A DNA stretch of 64,000 bases from Kosakonia sp. SMBL-WEM22 (GTDB lineage: Bacteria > Pseudomonadota > Gammaproteobacteria > Enterobacterales > Enterobacteriaceae). Each line of letters opens with the position of its first letter. The stretch's first letter is position 1. Under the pieces are notes generated by a model. That model ran no database searches and was not told the DNA's origin. It worked only from the letters and a program-made list of their open reading frames with translations. Positions 36,199 to 45,754 of the stretch are shown here, piece by piece. The position numbers and the translations under genes were made by a program. The stretch covers positions 4,960,001-5,024,000 of the forward strand of contig NZ_CP051488.1 of NCBI RefSeq assembly GCF_014490785.1, read 5' to 3'.

Positions 36199-38067
36199 TC
36201 AGATTTCGACCTGCGTTCCGAGTTCGATAACCCGGTTAGGTGGGATCTCAAACTGGTCCGGCGCGCGCAGGGCGTTGCGCTGCAATACCAGGTAGAGCTT
36301 GCCGCGCAGGCGCAGATACCACGGGCGTTTGCCGAGGATCAGCGACTCGTGGGACATAAAGAAGGAGGTCTCCATCATTCGGCAACTTAACCCTTCCAGC
36401 CCGCAGCGGTGGAACACCTCTTCCACGTTCGGCGTTTCGCGCCAACCATAGCTTGCCACCACGCGCCAGAAAGTGGGCGACAGCTGCTCAATCTGCACGC
36501 GACGAACATTATGCACATAGGGCGCGTCCTCCGTGCGTAATGTCAGCAGGATCACCCGCTCATGCAGCACCTTGTTGTGCTTCAGGTTATGCATCATGGC
36601 AAAAGGAATAACGTTCAGCGCGCGGGACATATAAACCGCTGTACCCGGTACGCGTACCGGCGGCGACTTCTCCAGCGAAGCGATCATCGCTTCCAGTGAG
36701 TTACCGTGCTCATGCATGCGGCGCAGCAGGCGGAAACGCTCGCTCTTCCAGGTGGTCATCACCAGAAACATTACCAGACCGAGGCTCAATGGCAGCCAGC
36801 CGCCGGAGACAATCTTATCGAGGTTCGCCGAGAAGAGCGGCACATCGATGCAGAGGAAGAAGAGCAGCAGCATGCCAACCAGAATCTTATTCCAGTGCCA
36901 GTTTTTGCGCGCCACGGTGGTAAAGAGCAGGGTGGTCAGCACCATGGTGCCGGTCACCGCAATACCGTATGCCGCCGCCAGGTTGCTGGAGTGCTCGAAG
37001 CTGACAATCACCAGCACTACCGCGAAGTAGAGCAGCCAGTTGATAAAGGGAATATAGATCTGCCCGGACTCCATCTCCGAGGTGTGAATAATCCGCATCG
37101 GCGCCAGATAACCAAGGCGTACCGCCTGGCGAGTCAGGGAGAAGACACCGGAAATGACCGCCTGCGAGGCAATCACCGTCGCCAGCGTGGCGATAATCAG
37201 CATCGGGATCAGCGCCCACTCAGGCGCTAACAGGAAGAAGGGGTTTTTAATCGCTTCGGGGGTTTTCAGCAGCAGCGCGCCCTGGCCAAAGTAGTTCAGC
37301 ACCAGCGAGGGCAGCACCACGCTAAACCACGCCAAGCGGATCGGCAGTTTACCGAAGTGGCCCATATCCGCGTAGAGCGCTTCCACGCCGGTAATAGAGA
37401 GCACGACGGCTCCGAGGGCGACAAACGAAATGGCTTTGTACTGCAAGAAGAAGTTAACCGCCCACATCGGGTTAAGCGCCTGCAGCACTTCCGGGTTGGC
37501 AATAATGCTGCGTACGCCGAGCACCGCCAGAATCAAAAACCACGCCAGCATAATTGGCGCAAAGAGTTTGCCCACTAGCCCGGTGCCATGTTTTTGAATG
37601 GCAAACAGCAGTGTCAGCACCACGATGGAGAGCGGCACAATCCACGTATCGAGGGAGGGGGCGACAATCTCAAGGCCTTCGATGGCCGACATCACCGAGA
37701 TGGCGGGCGTAATGACCACTTCGCCATAGAAGAAGCTGCCGCCGATCAGGCCCATAATCACCAGCACCGAGGTCATCCTGGCGGAGGTATTACGCCCGGC
37801 CAGCGACATCAGCGTCAGGATCCCACCTTCACCGGCGTTATCCGCCCGCATCACAAAGGTGAGGTACTTAATCGAGACGACAAAAACCAGTAGCCAGAAA
37901 ATCAGCGACAGGAAGCCAAAGACAGCATCGCGCTCAACGCCGAAGCCGAACTGGCCAGACAAACATTCACGCAGTGTATAGAGTGGGCTGGTACCAATAT
38001 CACCGTAGACAACCCCAATTGCCGCGAGTGTGACCGCGGGTAACGATTGTTTCTTATCAGTGCTCAT
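36199..38067 (-). CDS. kup: Kup (TrkD), low-affinity potassium transporter
   Basis: The 622-residue inner-membrane protein (E. coli length 622) has about 12 hydrophobic helices in residues 10-430 and a hydrophilic C-terminal domain. The family motif GVVYGDIGTSPLYTLRE is near residues 18-34. It is a K+/H+ symporter that also takes up caesium and is the main K+ uptake route at low pH in E. coli. It is divergent from ravA and monocistronic with its own terminator. Confidence 0.98.
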   Translation of the reverse strand: MSTDKKQSLPAVTLAAIGVVYGDIGTSPLYTLRECLSGQFGFGVERDAVFGFLSLIFWLLVFVVSIKYLTFVMRADNAGEGGILTLMSLAGRNTSARMTSVLVIMGLIGGSFFYGEVVITPAISVMSAIEGLEIVAPSLDTWIVPLSIVVLTLLFAIQKHGTGLVGKLFAPIMLAWFLILAVLGVRSIIANPEVLQALNPMWAVNFFLQYKAISFVALGAVVLSITGVEALYADMGHFGKLPIRLAWFSVVLPSLVLNYFGQGALLLKTPEAIKNPFFLLAPEWALIPMLIIATLATVIASQAVISGVFSLTRQAVRLGYLAPMRIIHTSEMESGQIYIPFINWLLYFAVVLVIVSFEHSSNLAAAYGIAVTGTMVLTTLLFTTVARKNWHWNKILVGMLLLFFLCIDVPLFSANLDKIVSGGWLPLSLGLVMFLVMTTWKSERFRLLRRMHEHGNSLEAMIASLEKSPPVRVPGTAVYMSRALNVIPFAMMHNLKHNKVLHERVILLTLRTEDAPYVHNVRRVQIEQLSPTFWRVVASYGWRETPNVEEVFHRCGLEGLSCRMMETSFFMSHESLILGKRPWYLRLRGKLYLVLQRNALRAPDQFEIPPNRVIELGTQVEI

Positions 38068-38290
38068 AGACTAATCTTTTGATTGAATGCAATTATGTGT
38101 GCTTAGTCCCTTGGCCCACAAAAAGCGCACAGTATGCACGATTATCGACGGAATCGTACCCCTAAATGCAACCACATTAATCTGGCTCAATGAAAACAAA
38201 GCCGTTCTTCAGTCTATTACAGGCACTTTCAGGAACGTTTATAATCGCTCTGACAAGCCGGAAACCACGGCGAAAGGACGCAGATTCATT

Positions 38291-39784
38291 ATGGCTCACT
38301 TACATCTATTAGCAGAAAGAATTTCCCGCCTCAGCAGCGCGCTGGAGAAAGGCCTCTTTGAGCGCAGCCATGCGATCCGGCTCTGTTTGCTGGCCGCCCT
38401 GAGCGGCGAAAGCGTATTCCTGCTGGGTCCGCCGGGCATCGCCAAAAGCCTGATCGCCCGCCGCCTGAAATTCGCCTTCAAAAATGCCCGCGCCTTTGAA
38501 TATTTAATGACCCGTTTCTCCACGCCGGAAGAGGTCTTTGGCCCCCTTTCCATTCAGGCGCTGAAAGATGAAGGGCGCTATGAGCGTCTCACAAGCGGCT
38601 ATTTACCGGAAGCGGAAATCGTCTTTCTGGATGAGATCTGGAAAGCAGGCCCGGCGATCCTTAACACCCTGCTGACCGCCATTAACGAACGCCGTTTTCG
38701 TAACGGCGCCAGCGAAGATCATATTCCGATGCGCTTGCTGGTGGCGGCCTCTAACGAACTACCGGAAGCGGACAGCAGCCTCGAAGCGCTCTACGACCGC
38801 ATGCTGATTCGTCTCTGGCTCGACAAAGTGCAGGAGAAGAGCAACTTCCGCTCAATGCTGATTAGCCAGCAGAGTGAAAGTGAAAACCCGGTGCCGGCGG
38901 AGTTGCAAATCACCGATGAAGAGTACATCCGCTGGCAGCATGACATTTCCCAGGTGGCGCTGCCGGAACCGGTTTTTGAGCTGATTTACACTCTGCGCCA
39001 GCAGCTGGATACGCTGCCGAACGCGCCATATGTTTCCGACCGGCGCTGGAAAAAAGCGATTCGCCTGTTGCAGGCCAGCGCCCTCTTTAGTGGCCGCGAC
39101 GCGGTGGCGCCTATCGACCTGATCCTGCTGAAAGATTGCCTGTGGCATGACGCGGAAAGCCTGCGCCTGCTGCAACAGCAGCTCGATGTTTTGATGACCG
39201 GGCACGCCTGGCAGCAGCAGGCGATGGTGACGCAACTGAGTGCGATAGCCCAGCGACACCTGCAACTTCAGCAGCAGCAAAGTGATAAAACCGCGCTCAG
39301 AGTGGAGCGCCAGGGCGGCATGTTCAGCCGTCGCCCCCATTATGAACTTCCTGCGGATTTGACCGAGCCGGTGCTGACGCTTCTGCTACAGCAGCCGCTG
39401 AAACTGCACGATCTTAACGTTATTCACCTCACCCTTGAGCGCAGCGCACTGGAGCAGTGGCTGACGAAAGGGGGCGAGATCCGCGGCAAGCTTAACGGGA
39501 TAGGTTTTGCCCAGCCGCTCAATATGGAAGTGGATGCCAGCCAGCACCTGCTGGTGCGCGATGTCAGTTTACAGAGCTCGCGCCTGGCGTTGCCGGGCAC
39601 GGCGTCAGAGAACGTGCCGGATGAGATCAGGCAGCAGCTGGAGGCGCTGGACACCACCTGGCACCAGCAGCACACCCGTTTTAGCGAACAGCAGAAGTGT
39701 CTGTTTATCTCCAGCGACTGGTTGGGTCGCATTGAAGCCAGCCTGCAGGATGTCAGAGCGCAGATCCAACAGGCGCGTCAATGA
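38291..39784 (+). CDS. ravA: RavA, MoxR-family AAA+ ATPase
   Basis: The protein has 497 residues (498 in E. coli). Walker A LGPPGIAKS is near residue 45, Walker B VFLDEIWKA near 110, and sensor AASNELPEAD near 155. The C-terminal part holds the triple-helical and LARA domains that bind the inducible lysine decarboxylase LdcI/CadA in E. coli. The frame is open back to 38087, but the ATG at 38291 gives the family start MAHLHLLAERISRL. It overlaps viaA by 4 nt. Confidence 0.96.
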   Translation: MAHLHLLAERISRLSSALEKGLFERSHAIRLCLLAALSGESVFLLGPPGIAKSLIARRLKFAFKNARAFEYLMTRFSTPEEVFGPLSIQALKDEGRYERLTSGYLPEAEIVFLDEIWKAGPAILNTLLTAINERRFRNGASEDHIPMRLLVAASNELPEADSSLEALYDRMLIRLWLDKVQEKSNFRSMLISQQSESENPVPAELQITDEEYIRWQHDISQVALPEPVFELIYTLRQQLDTLPNAPYVSDRRWKKAIRLLQASALFSGRDAVAPIDLILLKDCLWHDAESLRLLQQQLDVLMTGHAWQQQAMVTQLSAIAQRHLQLQQQQSDKTALRVERQGGMFSRRPHYELPADLTEPVLTLLLQQPLKLHDLNVIHLTLERSALEQWLTKGGEIRGKLNGIGFAQPLNMEVDASQHLLVRDVSLQSSRLALPGTASENVPDEIRQQLEALDTTWHQQHTRFSEQQKCLFISSDWLGRIEASLQDVRAQIQQARQ

Positions 39785-41232
39785 TCCCTCTCGATACGCT
39801 TAATGTAATGCTGACCATCAGCGAAGAGGCGTTGATAGAGGATCTTATTATCCTCTTACTGGCCTCGCCGCAGCTGGCGATCTTTTTTGAAAAGTTTCCC
39901 AAGCTCAAGCATGCCATTACGGAAGATCTGCCGCGCTGGCGCGAAGCGCTAAAAAAGCACCTTAAAGAGGCGGAAGTACCAAAAACGCTGGCGGAAGAGG
40001 TGCTCGCCTTTCAGCAGAGCCAGCTGCTCTCCACCTCGCAGTTTACCGTTCAGCTACCGCAAACGCTGGCCCTGCTCGATAGGGTGCAATCCCCTTTCGC
40101 GGCGCAGGCTCGCCAGATGGTGACCGATAACCCGGCCTTTACCCCTGCCCTGCACACGCTCTTTCTTCAGCGCTGGCGTCTGAGCCTGGTGGTGCAAACC
40201 ACTGCCTTCAACCAGCAACTGCTGGAGGAGGAGCGCGAACAGTTGCTGAGTGAAGTGCAGGCACGCATGACTCTCAGCGGCCAGCTTGAACCGGTATTAA
40301 TTGAGAATGAGAACGCGGCCGGCAGATTATGGGATATGAGCGCCGGGCAGCTTAAACGCGGCGATTACCAGTTGATCGTCAAATATGGTGATTTCCTCAA
40401 AGAGCAGCCCGAACTGCAGCAACTGGCAGAGCAGCTAGGCCGCTCACGGGAAGCGCGTTCAGTGCCGCGCAAAGATGCGCCGATGGAGACCTTCCGCAGC
40501 CTGGTGCGCGAGCCGTCAACGGTGCCGGAGCAGGTCGATGGCTTGCATCAAAGCGACGATATTCTGCGCCTGCTGCCGCCGGAACTGGCGACCCTCGGCA
40601 TCACCGAGCTGGAGTATGAGTTTTACCGGCGGCTGGTGGAGAAACAGCTGCTGACCTACCGGCTTCACGGCGATGCCTGGCACGAAAAGGTGACCGAACG
40701 CCCGGTTATTCATCAGGATTTTGATGAGCAGCCGCGCGGGCCATTTATTGTCTGCGTCGACACCTCCGGTTCCATGGGCGGCTTCAACGAACAGTGCGCG
40801 AAGGCTTTCTGCCTGGCGATGATGCGCGTGGCGCTGGCGGACAAACGGCGCTGCTTCATTATGCTCTTCTCCACGGAAGTGGTGCGCTATGAGCTGACCT
40901 GCGATAGCGGGCTGGAGCAGGCGATCCGCTTTCTGAGCCAGCGCTTTCGCGGTGGCACCGATCTGGCGAGCTGCTTTCGTGCGGTGATTGAGCGGATGCA
41001 GGGCGGCGAATGGTATGACGCCGATGCGGTGGTGATCTCCGATTTTATCGCCCAGCGGCTGCCGGAGGAGGTGATCGGTAAGGTAAAGGAGCTGCAACAG
41101 GTGCATCAACACCGCTTTCACGCGGTGGCGATGTCAGCCCACGGAAAACCCGGCATCATGCGCATCTTTGACCATATCTGGCGCTTTGATACCGGGATGC
41201 GCAGCCGCTTACTGCGCCGCTGGCGGCGTTAA
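39781..41232 (+). CDS. viaA: ViaA, VWA-domain partner of RavA
   Basis: The 483-residue protein (E. coli length 483) has a helical N-terminal region and a C-terminal von Willebrand A domain. The MIDAS motif is DTSGSMGG near residue 325, with the second site RGGTD near 395. With RavA it has been linked to Fe-S cluster or respiratory-complex maturation and to aminoglycoside sensitivity. It starts inside the ravA stop (ATGA) and overlaps the convergent asnA stop by 4 nt, leaving no room for a terminator. Confidence 0.96.
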   Translation: MIPLDTLNVMLTISEEALIEDLIILLLASPQLAIFFEKFPKLKHAITEDLPRWREALKKHLKEAEVPKTLAEEVLAFQQSQLLSTSQFTVQLPQTLALLDRVQSPFAAQARQMVTDNPAFTPALHTLFLQRWRLSLVVQTTAFNQQLLEEEREQLLSEVQARMTLSGQLEPVLIENENAAGRLWDMSAGQLKRGDYQLIVKYGDFLKEQPELQQLAEQLGRSREARSVPRKDAPMETFRSLVREPSTVPEQVDGLHQSDDILRLLPPELATLGITELEYEFYRRLVEKQLLTYRLHGDAWHEKVTERPVIHQDFDEQPRGPFIVCVDTSGSMGGFNEQCAKAFCLAMMRVALADKRRCFIMLFSTEVVRYELTCDSGLEQAIRFLSQRFRGGTDLASCFRAVIERMQGGEWYDADAVVISDFIAQRLPEEVIGKVKELQQVHQHRFHAVAMSAHGKPGIMRIFDHIWRFDTGMRSRLLRRWRR

Positions 41233-42221
41233 AGCAGATCGGCAACCTCGTCGCGCACGGCGGCTGGCCATACGCCGCACTGCACCTGACCGATATGCGA
41301 GAGTTGTAACAGCAGCATGGTGAGGCGCGATTGACCAATGCCGCCACCGATGGTTTGCGGCATCTCGCCACGCAGCAGCGCCTGGTGCCAGTCAAGCTGC
41401 AGCCTCTCTTCATCATCAGTCAGTTTCAGCTGGCGCTTCAGGGCTTCAGCGTCAACGCGGATCCCCATTGATGAGAGCTCCAGCGCATCCTCCAGCACCG
41501 GGTTCCACACCAGGATATCGCCGTTGAGGCCGCTGAAACCGGCTTCGGCTGGCGTGCTCCAGTCATCATAATCCGGCGCGCGAACATCGTGACGCTTGCC
41601 GTCACTAAGCTTGCCGCCAATCCCCATCAGAAAGACAGCGCCCAGCTCTTTGGCGATCGCTTTTTCGCGCCCTTTCGCATCTAAGTGCGGGAAGCGGCTG
41701 AGCAGTGTTTCGCTGTGTACGAAGTGGATCTGCTCTGGCAGGAACGGTGCCAGACCAAACTCTGCGCTTACCGCGGCTTCAGTCGCTTTGATCCCGGACC
41801 AGATCGCCTCAACCGTCGATTTCAGCGTCGCCAGCTGGCGCTGACCGTCTCCTAATACGCGCTCCCAGTCCCACTGATCCACATACACGGAGTGAATGGG
41901 CGAGAGACGATCTTCATCGGGGCGCAGGGCTTTCATATGGGTGTAAAGCCCTTCACCGGCGCTGAAATCATGTTGCCCCAGCGTCTGACGTTTCCACTTT
42001 GCCAGTGAGTGCACCACTTCAAAGCGAGCATCTGGCAGCGTCTTCACATTGACCTGTACCGCTTTCTCGCAACCCGACAGGTTATCCTGTGTGCCATCCC
42101 CTACGCGGCTGAGGATCGGTGCCTGCACTTCAATCAGGCCCAATTTCTCTTCCAGCTGGCGAGAGAAGAAGGATTTCACAAAGGCGATCTGGCGTTGTTT
42201 TGCGATGTAGGCGGTTTTCAT
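41229..42221 (-). CDS. asnA: AsnA, ammonia-dependent asparagine synthetase
   Basis: The 330-residue enzyme (E. coli length 330) makes asparagine from aspartate, ammonia and ATP. It has a class II aminoacyl-tRNA-synthetase-like fold, opening MKTAYIAKQRQIAFVKSFFS, with VGDGTQDNLSG near 45 and the C-terminal GGGIGQSRL motif. It is divergent from its regulator asnC, with 150 bp between. Confidence 0.98.
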   Translation of the reverse strand: MKTAYIAKQRQIAFVKSFFSRQLEEKLGLIEVQAPILSRVGDGTQDNLSGCEKAVQVNVKTLPDARFEVVHSLAKWKRQTLGQHDFSAGEGLYTHMKALRPDEDRLSPIHSVYVDQWDWERVLGDGQRQLATLKSTVEAIWSGIKATEAAVSAEFGLAPFLPEQIHFVHSETLLSRFPHLDAKGREKAIAKELGAVFLMGIGGKLSDGKRHDVRAPDYDDWSTPAEAGFSGLNGDILVWNPVLEDALELSSMGIRVDAEALKRQLKLTDDEERLQLDWHQALLRGEMPQTIGGGIGQSRLTMLLLQLSHIGQVQCGVWPAAVRDEVADLL

Positions 42222-42310
42222 TTTTTAACTCCTGTCTGCGTAGACTTGCAATTAAGCAACAGAAACAGGCGTCAGTTCAATAATCCACAATTAAAAAGGC
42301 CAACAGGCTT

Positions 42311-42341
42311 TTGAATCGCTAAAATAGACGGCTAAAATAGA
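42311..42341 (+). promoter_or_regulatory. asnC promoter with repeated -10
   Basis: GCTAAAATAGA occurs twice with a 13-bp period (42318-42328 and 42331-42341). The second copy supplies TAAAAT 16 bp after TTGAAT (42311-42316). The duplication gives two overlapping candidate -10 elements in the asnA-asnC control region. Confidence 0.5.
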
Positions 42342-42371
42342 ATGAATCATTAATCTACATAAGAAAAACGT

Positions 42372-42830
42372 ATGGAAAATTATCAGATCGACAATCTGGA
42401 TCGCGGCATCCTTGAAGCCTTAATGACCAATGCCCGTACGGCGTATGCCGAGCTGGCGAAACAGTTCGGCGTCAGCCCGGGCACCATTCATGTGCGGGTC
42501 GAGAAGATGAAGCAGGCGGGCATTATTACCGGCGCGCGTATCGACGTCAGCCCAAAGCAACTCGGGTACGATGTCTGCTGCTTTATCGGCATCATTTTGA
42601 AGAGCGCCAAAGATTACCCCTCAGCGTTGGCCAGACTGGAGAGTCTGGAAGAGGTGACCGAAGCCTACTACACCACCGGACACTACAGCATCTTTATTAA
42701 AGTGATGTGCCGCTCGATCGACGCGCTACAACAGGTACTTATCAACAAGATCCAGACCATTGATGAAATCCAGTCCACCGAGACATTGATCTCGTTGCAA
42801 AACCCCATCATGCGCACGATCCGCCCGTAA
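42372..42830 (+). CDS. asnC: AsnC, Lrp/AsnC-family regulator
   Basis: The 152-residue protein (E. coli length 152) has an N-terminal helix-turn-helix (LAKQFGVSPGTIHVRVEKM, about 25-45) and a C-terminal RAM domain that binds asparagine. In E. coli it activates asnA in the absence of asparagine and represses itself. Read-through from asnC goes on into mioC and oriC. Confidence 0.97.
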   Translation: MENYQIDNLDRGILEALMTNARTAYAELAKQFGVSPGTIHVRVEKMKQAGIITGARIDVSPKQLGYDVCCFIGIILKSAKDYPSALARLESLEEVTEAYYTTGHYSIFIKVMCRSIDALQQVLINKIQTIDEIQSTETLISLQNPIMRTIRP

Positions 42831-42862
42831 CCGGGCATTTTCATCCACGATCAATACCCGTA

Positions 42863-42871
42863 TTGTCCACA
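42863..42871 (+). promoter_or_regulatory. DnaA-box-like site in the mioC promoter
   Basis: TTGTCCACA has one mismatch from TTATCCACA and lies about 26 bp upstream of a TACAAT -10 (42897-42902). The E. coli mioC promoter is repressed by DnaA, so control of transcription into oriC is expected here. Confidence 0.6.
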
Positions 42872-42947
42872 GGTAGATCCCAGCTCATTCACAGCGTACA
42901 ATACGCCCCACTTTGTCGTCGCAGGGCGACTAAAACGGAGCGGGTTC

Positions 42948-43397
42948 ATGGCAGACATTACTCTTATTAGCGGCAGCACCCTTGGCGGTGCGGAATACGT
43001 GGCAGAACATCTGGCTGAAAAGCTGGAGGAAGCAGGGTTCAATACCTTTACGTTCCATGGTCCGTTATTAGAGGATTTGCCGCAGCAGGGGCTCTGGCTG
43101 GTGGTCACTTCCACCCACGGTGCGGGTGATATCCCCGACAACCTGCTGCCAATGTATGAAGAGCTTGATGAACTGAACCCGGATCTGTCGCAGATTCGCT
43201 TTGGCGCGATCGGTATCGGCAGCCGTGAATATGACACCTTCTGTCAGGCGATCGACAAAATGGAAGCCGGGCTGAAGAAAAAGGGTGCCAAACAGATCGG
43301 TGAAACGCTGAAGATCAACGTCCTCGATCACGATATTCCGGAGGATCCGGCCGAAGAGTGGCTGGGATCCTGGATAAAATTACTCGATATTGTGTAA
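42948..43397 (+). CDS. mioC: MioC, flavodoxin-like FMN protein
   Basis: The 149-residue protein (147 in E. coli) has the FMN phosphate loop SGSTLGGAEYVAE at residues 7-19 and the FMN-ring loop STHGAGDIPDN near 56-66. It has been linked to biotin synthase electron transfer. It is transcribed towards and into oriC, and its stop abuts the origin. Confidence 0.97.
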   Translation: MADITLISGSTLGGAEYVAEHLAEKLEEAGFNTFTFHGPLLEDLPQQGLWLVVTSTHGAGDIPDNLLPMYEELDELNPDLSQIRFGAIGIGSREYDTFCQAIDKMEAGLKKKGAKQIGETLKINVLDHDIPEDPAEEWLGSWIKLLDIV

Positions 43398-43690
43398 AGA
43401 TCGTGCGATCAGCAGTGAATAACTAGGCTTAAAAGCGCTTATTAACCGGTAGTTATCCAATGAATAACTCTGCTCACCGATCAGCCCTGTGTATAACTAG
43501 CCCTTTTGATCCCAGCTTATACGGTGCTGGATCACCGATCATTCACAGTTAATGATCCTTCCTAATAAACTGATCTTAAAGCGATGATCCGGCTTATCCA
43601 CAAGACATCGCGATCCTAATAAGAGATCACAATAGAACAGATCTCTCTATATAAAGATCTTCTTTTTAATAGCCGGGATCCGGAGTCTTT
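43398..43690. other. oriC: Chromosomal replication origin oriC
   Basis: The region between mioC and mnmG carries the enterobacterial origin layout. DnaA boxes are R1 TTATCCACA (43594-43602, perfect), R2 TTATACACA (43488-43496 on minus), R3 TTATCCAAT (43453-43461), and a degenerate R4 (43414-43422, minus strand TTATTCACT). The unwinding element holds 13-mers on the minus strand: GATCTCTTATTAG (43616-43628), GATCTGTTCTATT (43631-43643) and a weaker GATCTTTATATAG (43647-43659). An IHF-like site is at 43561-43581. Many GATC Dam/SeqA sites are present. Confidence 0.97.
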
Positions 43691-43769
43691 CTCACTGGAC
43701 TAAAGTTGAGTAGAATCCACGACCCGGCCACACATTCATTTTCTAACCGCTCAGGCGAGGCATACCACC

Positions 43770-45659
43770 ATGTTTTATCCGGATCCTTTTGACGTCATCA
43801 TCATTGGCGGGGGTCATGCAGGCACTGAGGCCGCAATGGCCGCAGCGCGTATGGGTCAGCAGACTCTGCTTTTGACACACAATATCGACACCCTGGGGCA
43901 GATGAGCTGCAACCCGGCGATCGGCGGTATTGGGAAAGGACACCTGGTTAAAGAAGTGGATGCACTGGGCGGGCTGATGGCGAAAGCGATCGATCAGGCG
44001 GGTATTCAGTTTAGGATACTAAACGCTAGCAAAGGCCCTGCCGTTCGGGCGACGCGTGCACAGGCGGATCGCGTGCTCTATCGCCAGGCGGTACGCACTG
44101 CGCTGGAGAACCAGCCAAACCTGATGATCTTCCAGCAGGCGGTTGAGGATCTGATCGTCGAAAACGATCACGTTGTGGGTGCCGTTACCCAGATGGGGCT
44201 GAAGTTCCGCGCGAAAGCGGTGGTACTGACCGTCGGCACCTTCCTCGACGGCAAGATCCATATCGGGCTGGATAACTACAGCGGTGGCCGTGCAGGCGAT
44301 CCGCCGTCGATCCCCCTCTCCCGCCGTCTGCGTGAACTGCCGCTGCGCGTCAGCCGTCTGAAAACCGGTACGCCGCCGCGTATTGACGCGCGCACCATCG
44401 ATTTCAGCGTGCTGGCACAGCAGCACGGCGACGATCCGATGCCGGTCTTCTCGTTTATGGGCAGTGCCGCGCAACATCCGCGCCAGGTGCCGTGCTATAT
44501 CACGCACACCAACGAAAAGACCCATGAGGTGATCCGCAATAACCTCGATCGCAGCCCGATGTATGCCGGCGTGATCGAAGGGATCGGACCGCGTTACTGC
44601 CCGTCGATCGAAGATAAAGTGATGCGCTTTGCCGATCGCAACCAGCATCAGATCTTCCTTGAACCGGAAGGGCTTACCTCCAACGAAATTTACCCGAACG
44701 GCATCTCTACCAGCCTGCCGTTCGATGTACAGATGCAGATCGTCCGCTCAATGCAGGGGATGGAGAACGCGAAGATTGTTCGTCCTGGCTACGCCATTGA
44801 GTATGACTTCTTCGACCCGCGCGATCTGAAACCGACGCTTGAGAGCAAATATATCAACGGCCTCTTCTTCGCCGGCCAGATCAACGGCACCACCGGTTAC
44901 GAAGAAGCTGCCGCGCAGGGTCTGCTGGCCGGTCTGAACGCCGGGCGCTACTCGGCAGATAAAGAGGGCTGGGCACCGCGTCGCGATCAGGCTTACCTGG
45001 GCGTACTGGTGGACGATCTCTGCACGCTGGGCACTAAAGAGCCCTACCGCATGTTTACCTCCCGCGCGGAGTATCGTCTGATGCTGCGCGAAGATAACGC
45101 CGATCTGCGTCTGACCGAAGCGGGTCGCGAGTTGGGTCTGGTGGATGATGAACGCTGGGCGCGCTTCAACCAGAAGCTGGAAACCATTGAGCGTGAGCGT
45201 CAGCGCCTGAAATCCCAGTGGGTGTCACCGGCTTCTGAACATGCGCCGATCGTCAACGCACAGCTGACCGCGCCGTTGTCCCGCGAAGCCAGCGGTGAAG
45301 ATCTGCTGCGTCGCCCGGAGATGACCTACGAGCAGCTGGTGCAATTGACGCCGTTCGCGCCGGGCTTAGAAGATAAGCAGGCGGCGGAACAGGTTGAAAT
45401 CCAGGTGAAGTATGAAGGCTACATCGCCCGTCAGCAGGATGAGATCGAGAAGCAGCAGCGCAATGAGAACACTATTCTGCCAGCGACTCTCGATTACCGT
45501 CAGGTAAACGGCCTGTCGAATGAGGTGATCGCGAAGCTTAACGATCATAAACCCTCTTCCATCGGCCAGGCCTCGCGGATCTCGGGCATTACGCCAGCGG
45601 CAATCTCGATTCTGCTGGTGTGGCTGAAGAAGCAAGGGATGCTGCGCCGCAGCGCATAA
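43770..45659 (+). CDS. mnmG: MnmG (GidA), tRNA U34 carboxymethylaminomethyl-modifying enzyme
   Basis: The 629-residue FAD protein (E. coli length 629) works with MnmE to modify the wobble uridine of several tRNAs. The FAD Rossmann motif is VIIGGGHAGTEAA near residues 9-21. The family motifs CNPAIGGIGKGHLVKE (near 47) and GQINGTTGYEEAAAQG (near 370) are present. A -10 TAGAAT lies at 43711-43716. It is transcribed away from oriC and is followed by rsmG after a GC-rich hairpin (45669-45691). Confidence 0.98.
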   Translation: MFYPDPFDVIIIGGGHAGTEAAMAAARMGQQTLLLTHNIDTLGQMSCNPAIGGIGKGHLVKEVDALGGLMAKAIDQAGIQFRILNASKGPAVRATRAQADRVLYRQAVRTALENQPNLMIFQQAVEDLIVENDHVVGAVTQMGLKFRAKAVVLTVGTFLDGKIHIGLDNYSGGRAGDPPSIPLSRRLRELPLRVSRLKTGTPPRIDARTIDFSVLAQQHGDDPMPVFSFMGSAAQHPRQVPCYITHTNEKTHEVIRNNLDRSPMYAGVIEGIGPRYCPSIEDKVMRFADRNQHQIFLEPEGLTSNEIYPNGISTSLPFDVQMQIVRSMQGMENAKIVRPGYAIEYDFFDPRDLKPTLESKYINGLFFAGQINGTTGYEEAAAQGLLAGLNAGRYSADKEGWAPRRDQAYLGVLVDDLCTLGTKEPYRMFTSRAEYRLMLREDNADLRLTEAGRELGLVDDERWARFNQKLETIERERQRLKSQWVSPASEHAPIVNAQLTAPLSREASGEDLLRRPEMTYEQLVQLTPFAPGLEDKQAAEQVEIQVKYEGYIARQQDEIEKQQRNENTILPATLDYRQVNGLSNEVIAKLNDHKPSSIGQASRISGITPAAISILLVWLKKQGMLRRSA

Positions 45660-45754
45660 CCCTATCACTCAGGCCCGCACGCCGGGCCTGATAACGCTAA
45701 AAGGCAGATAAGCATCGCGCTATTCGCCATGTCGTCTCTCAACAGGTATTCGTT

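Noticed and set aside
38087..38290. 68-residue N-terminal extension of RavA
   Set aside because: The upstream frame has no homology to the family and crosses the kup-ravA promoter region; the ATG at 38291 gives the usual N-terminus.
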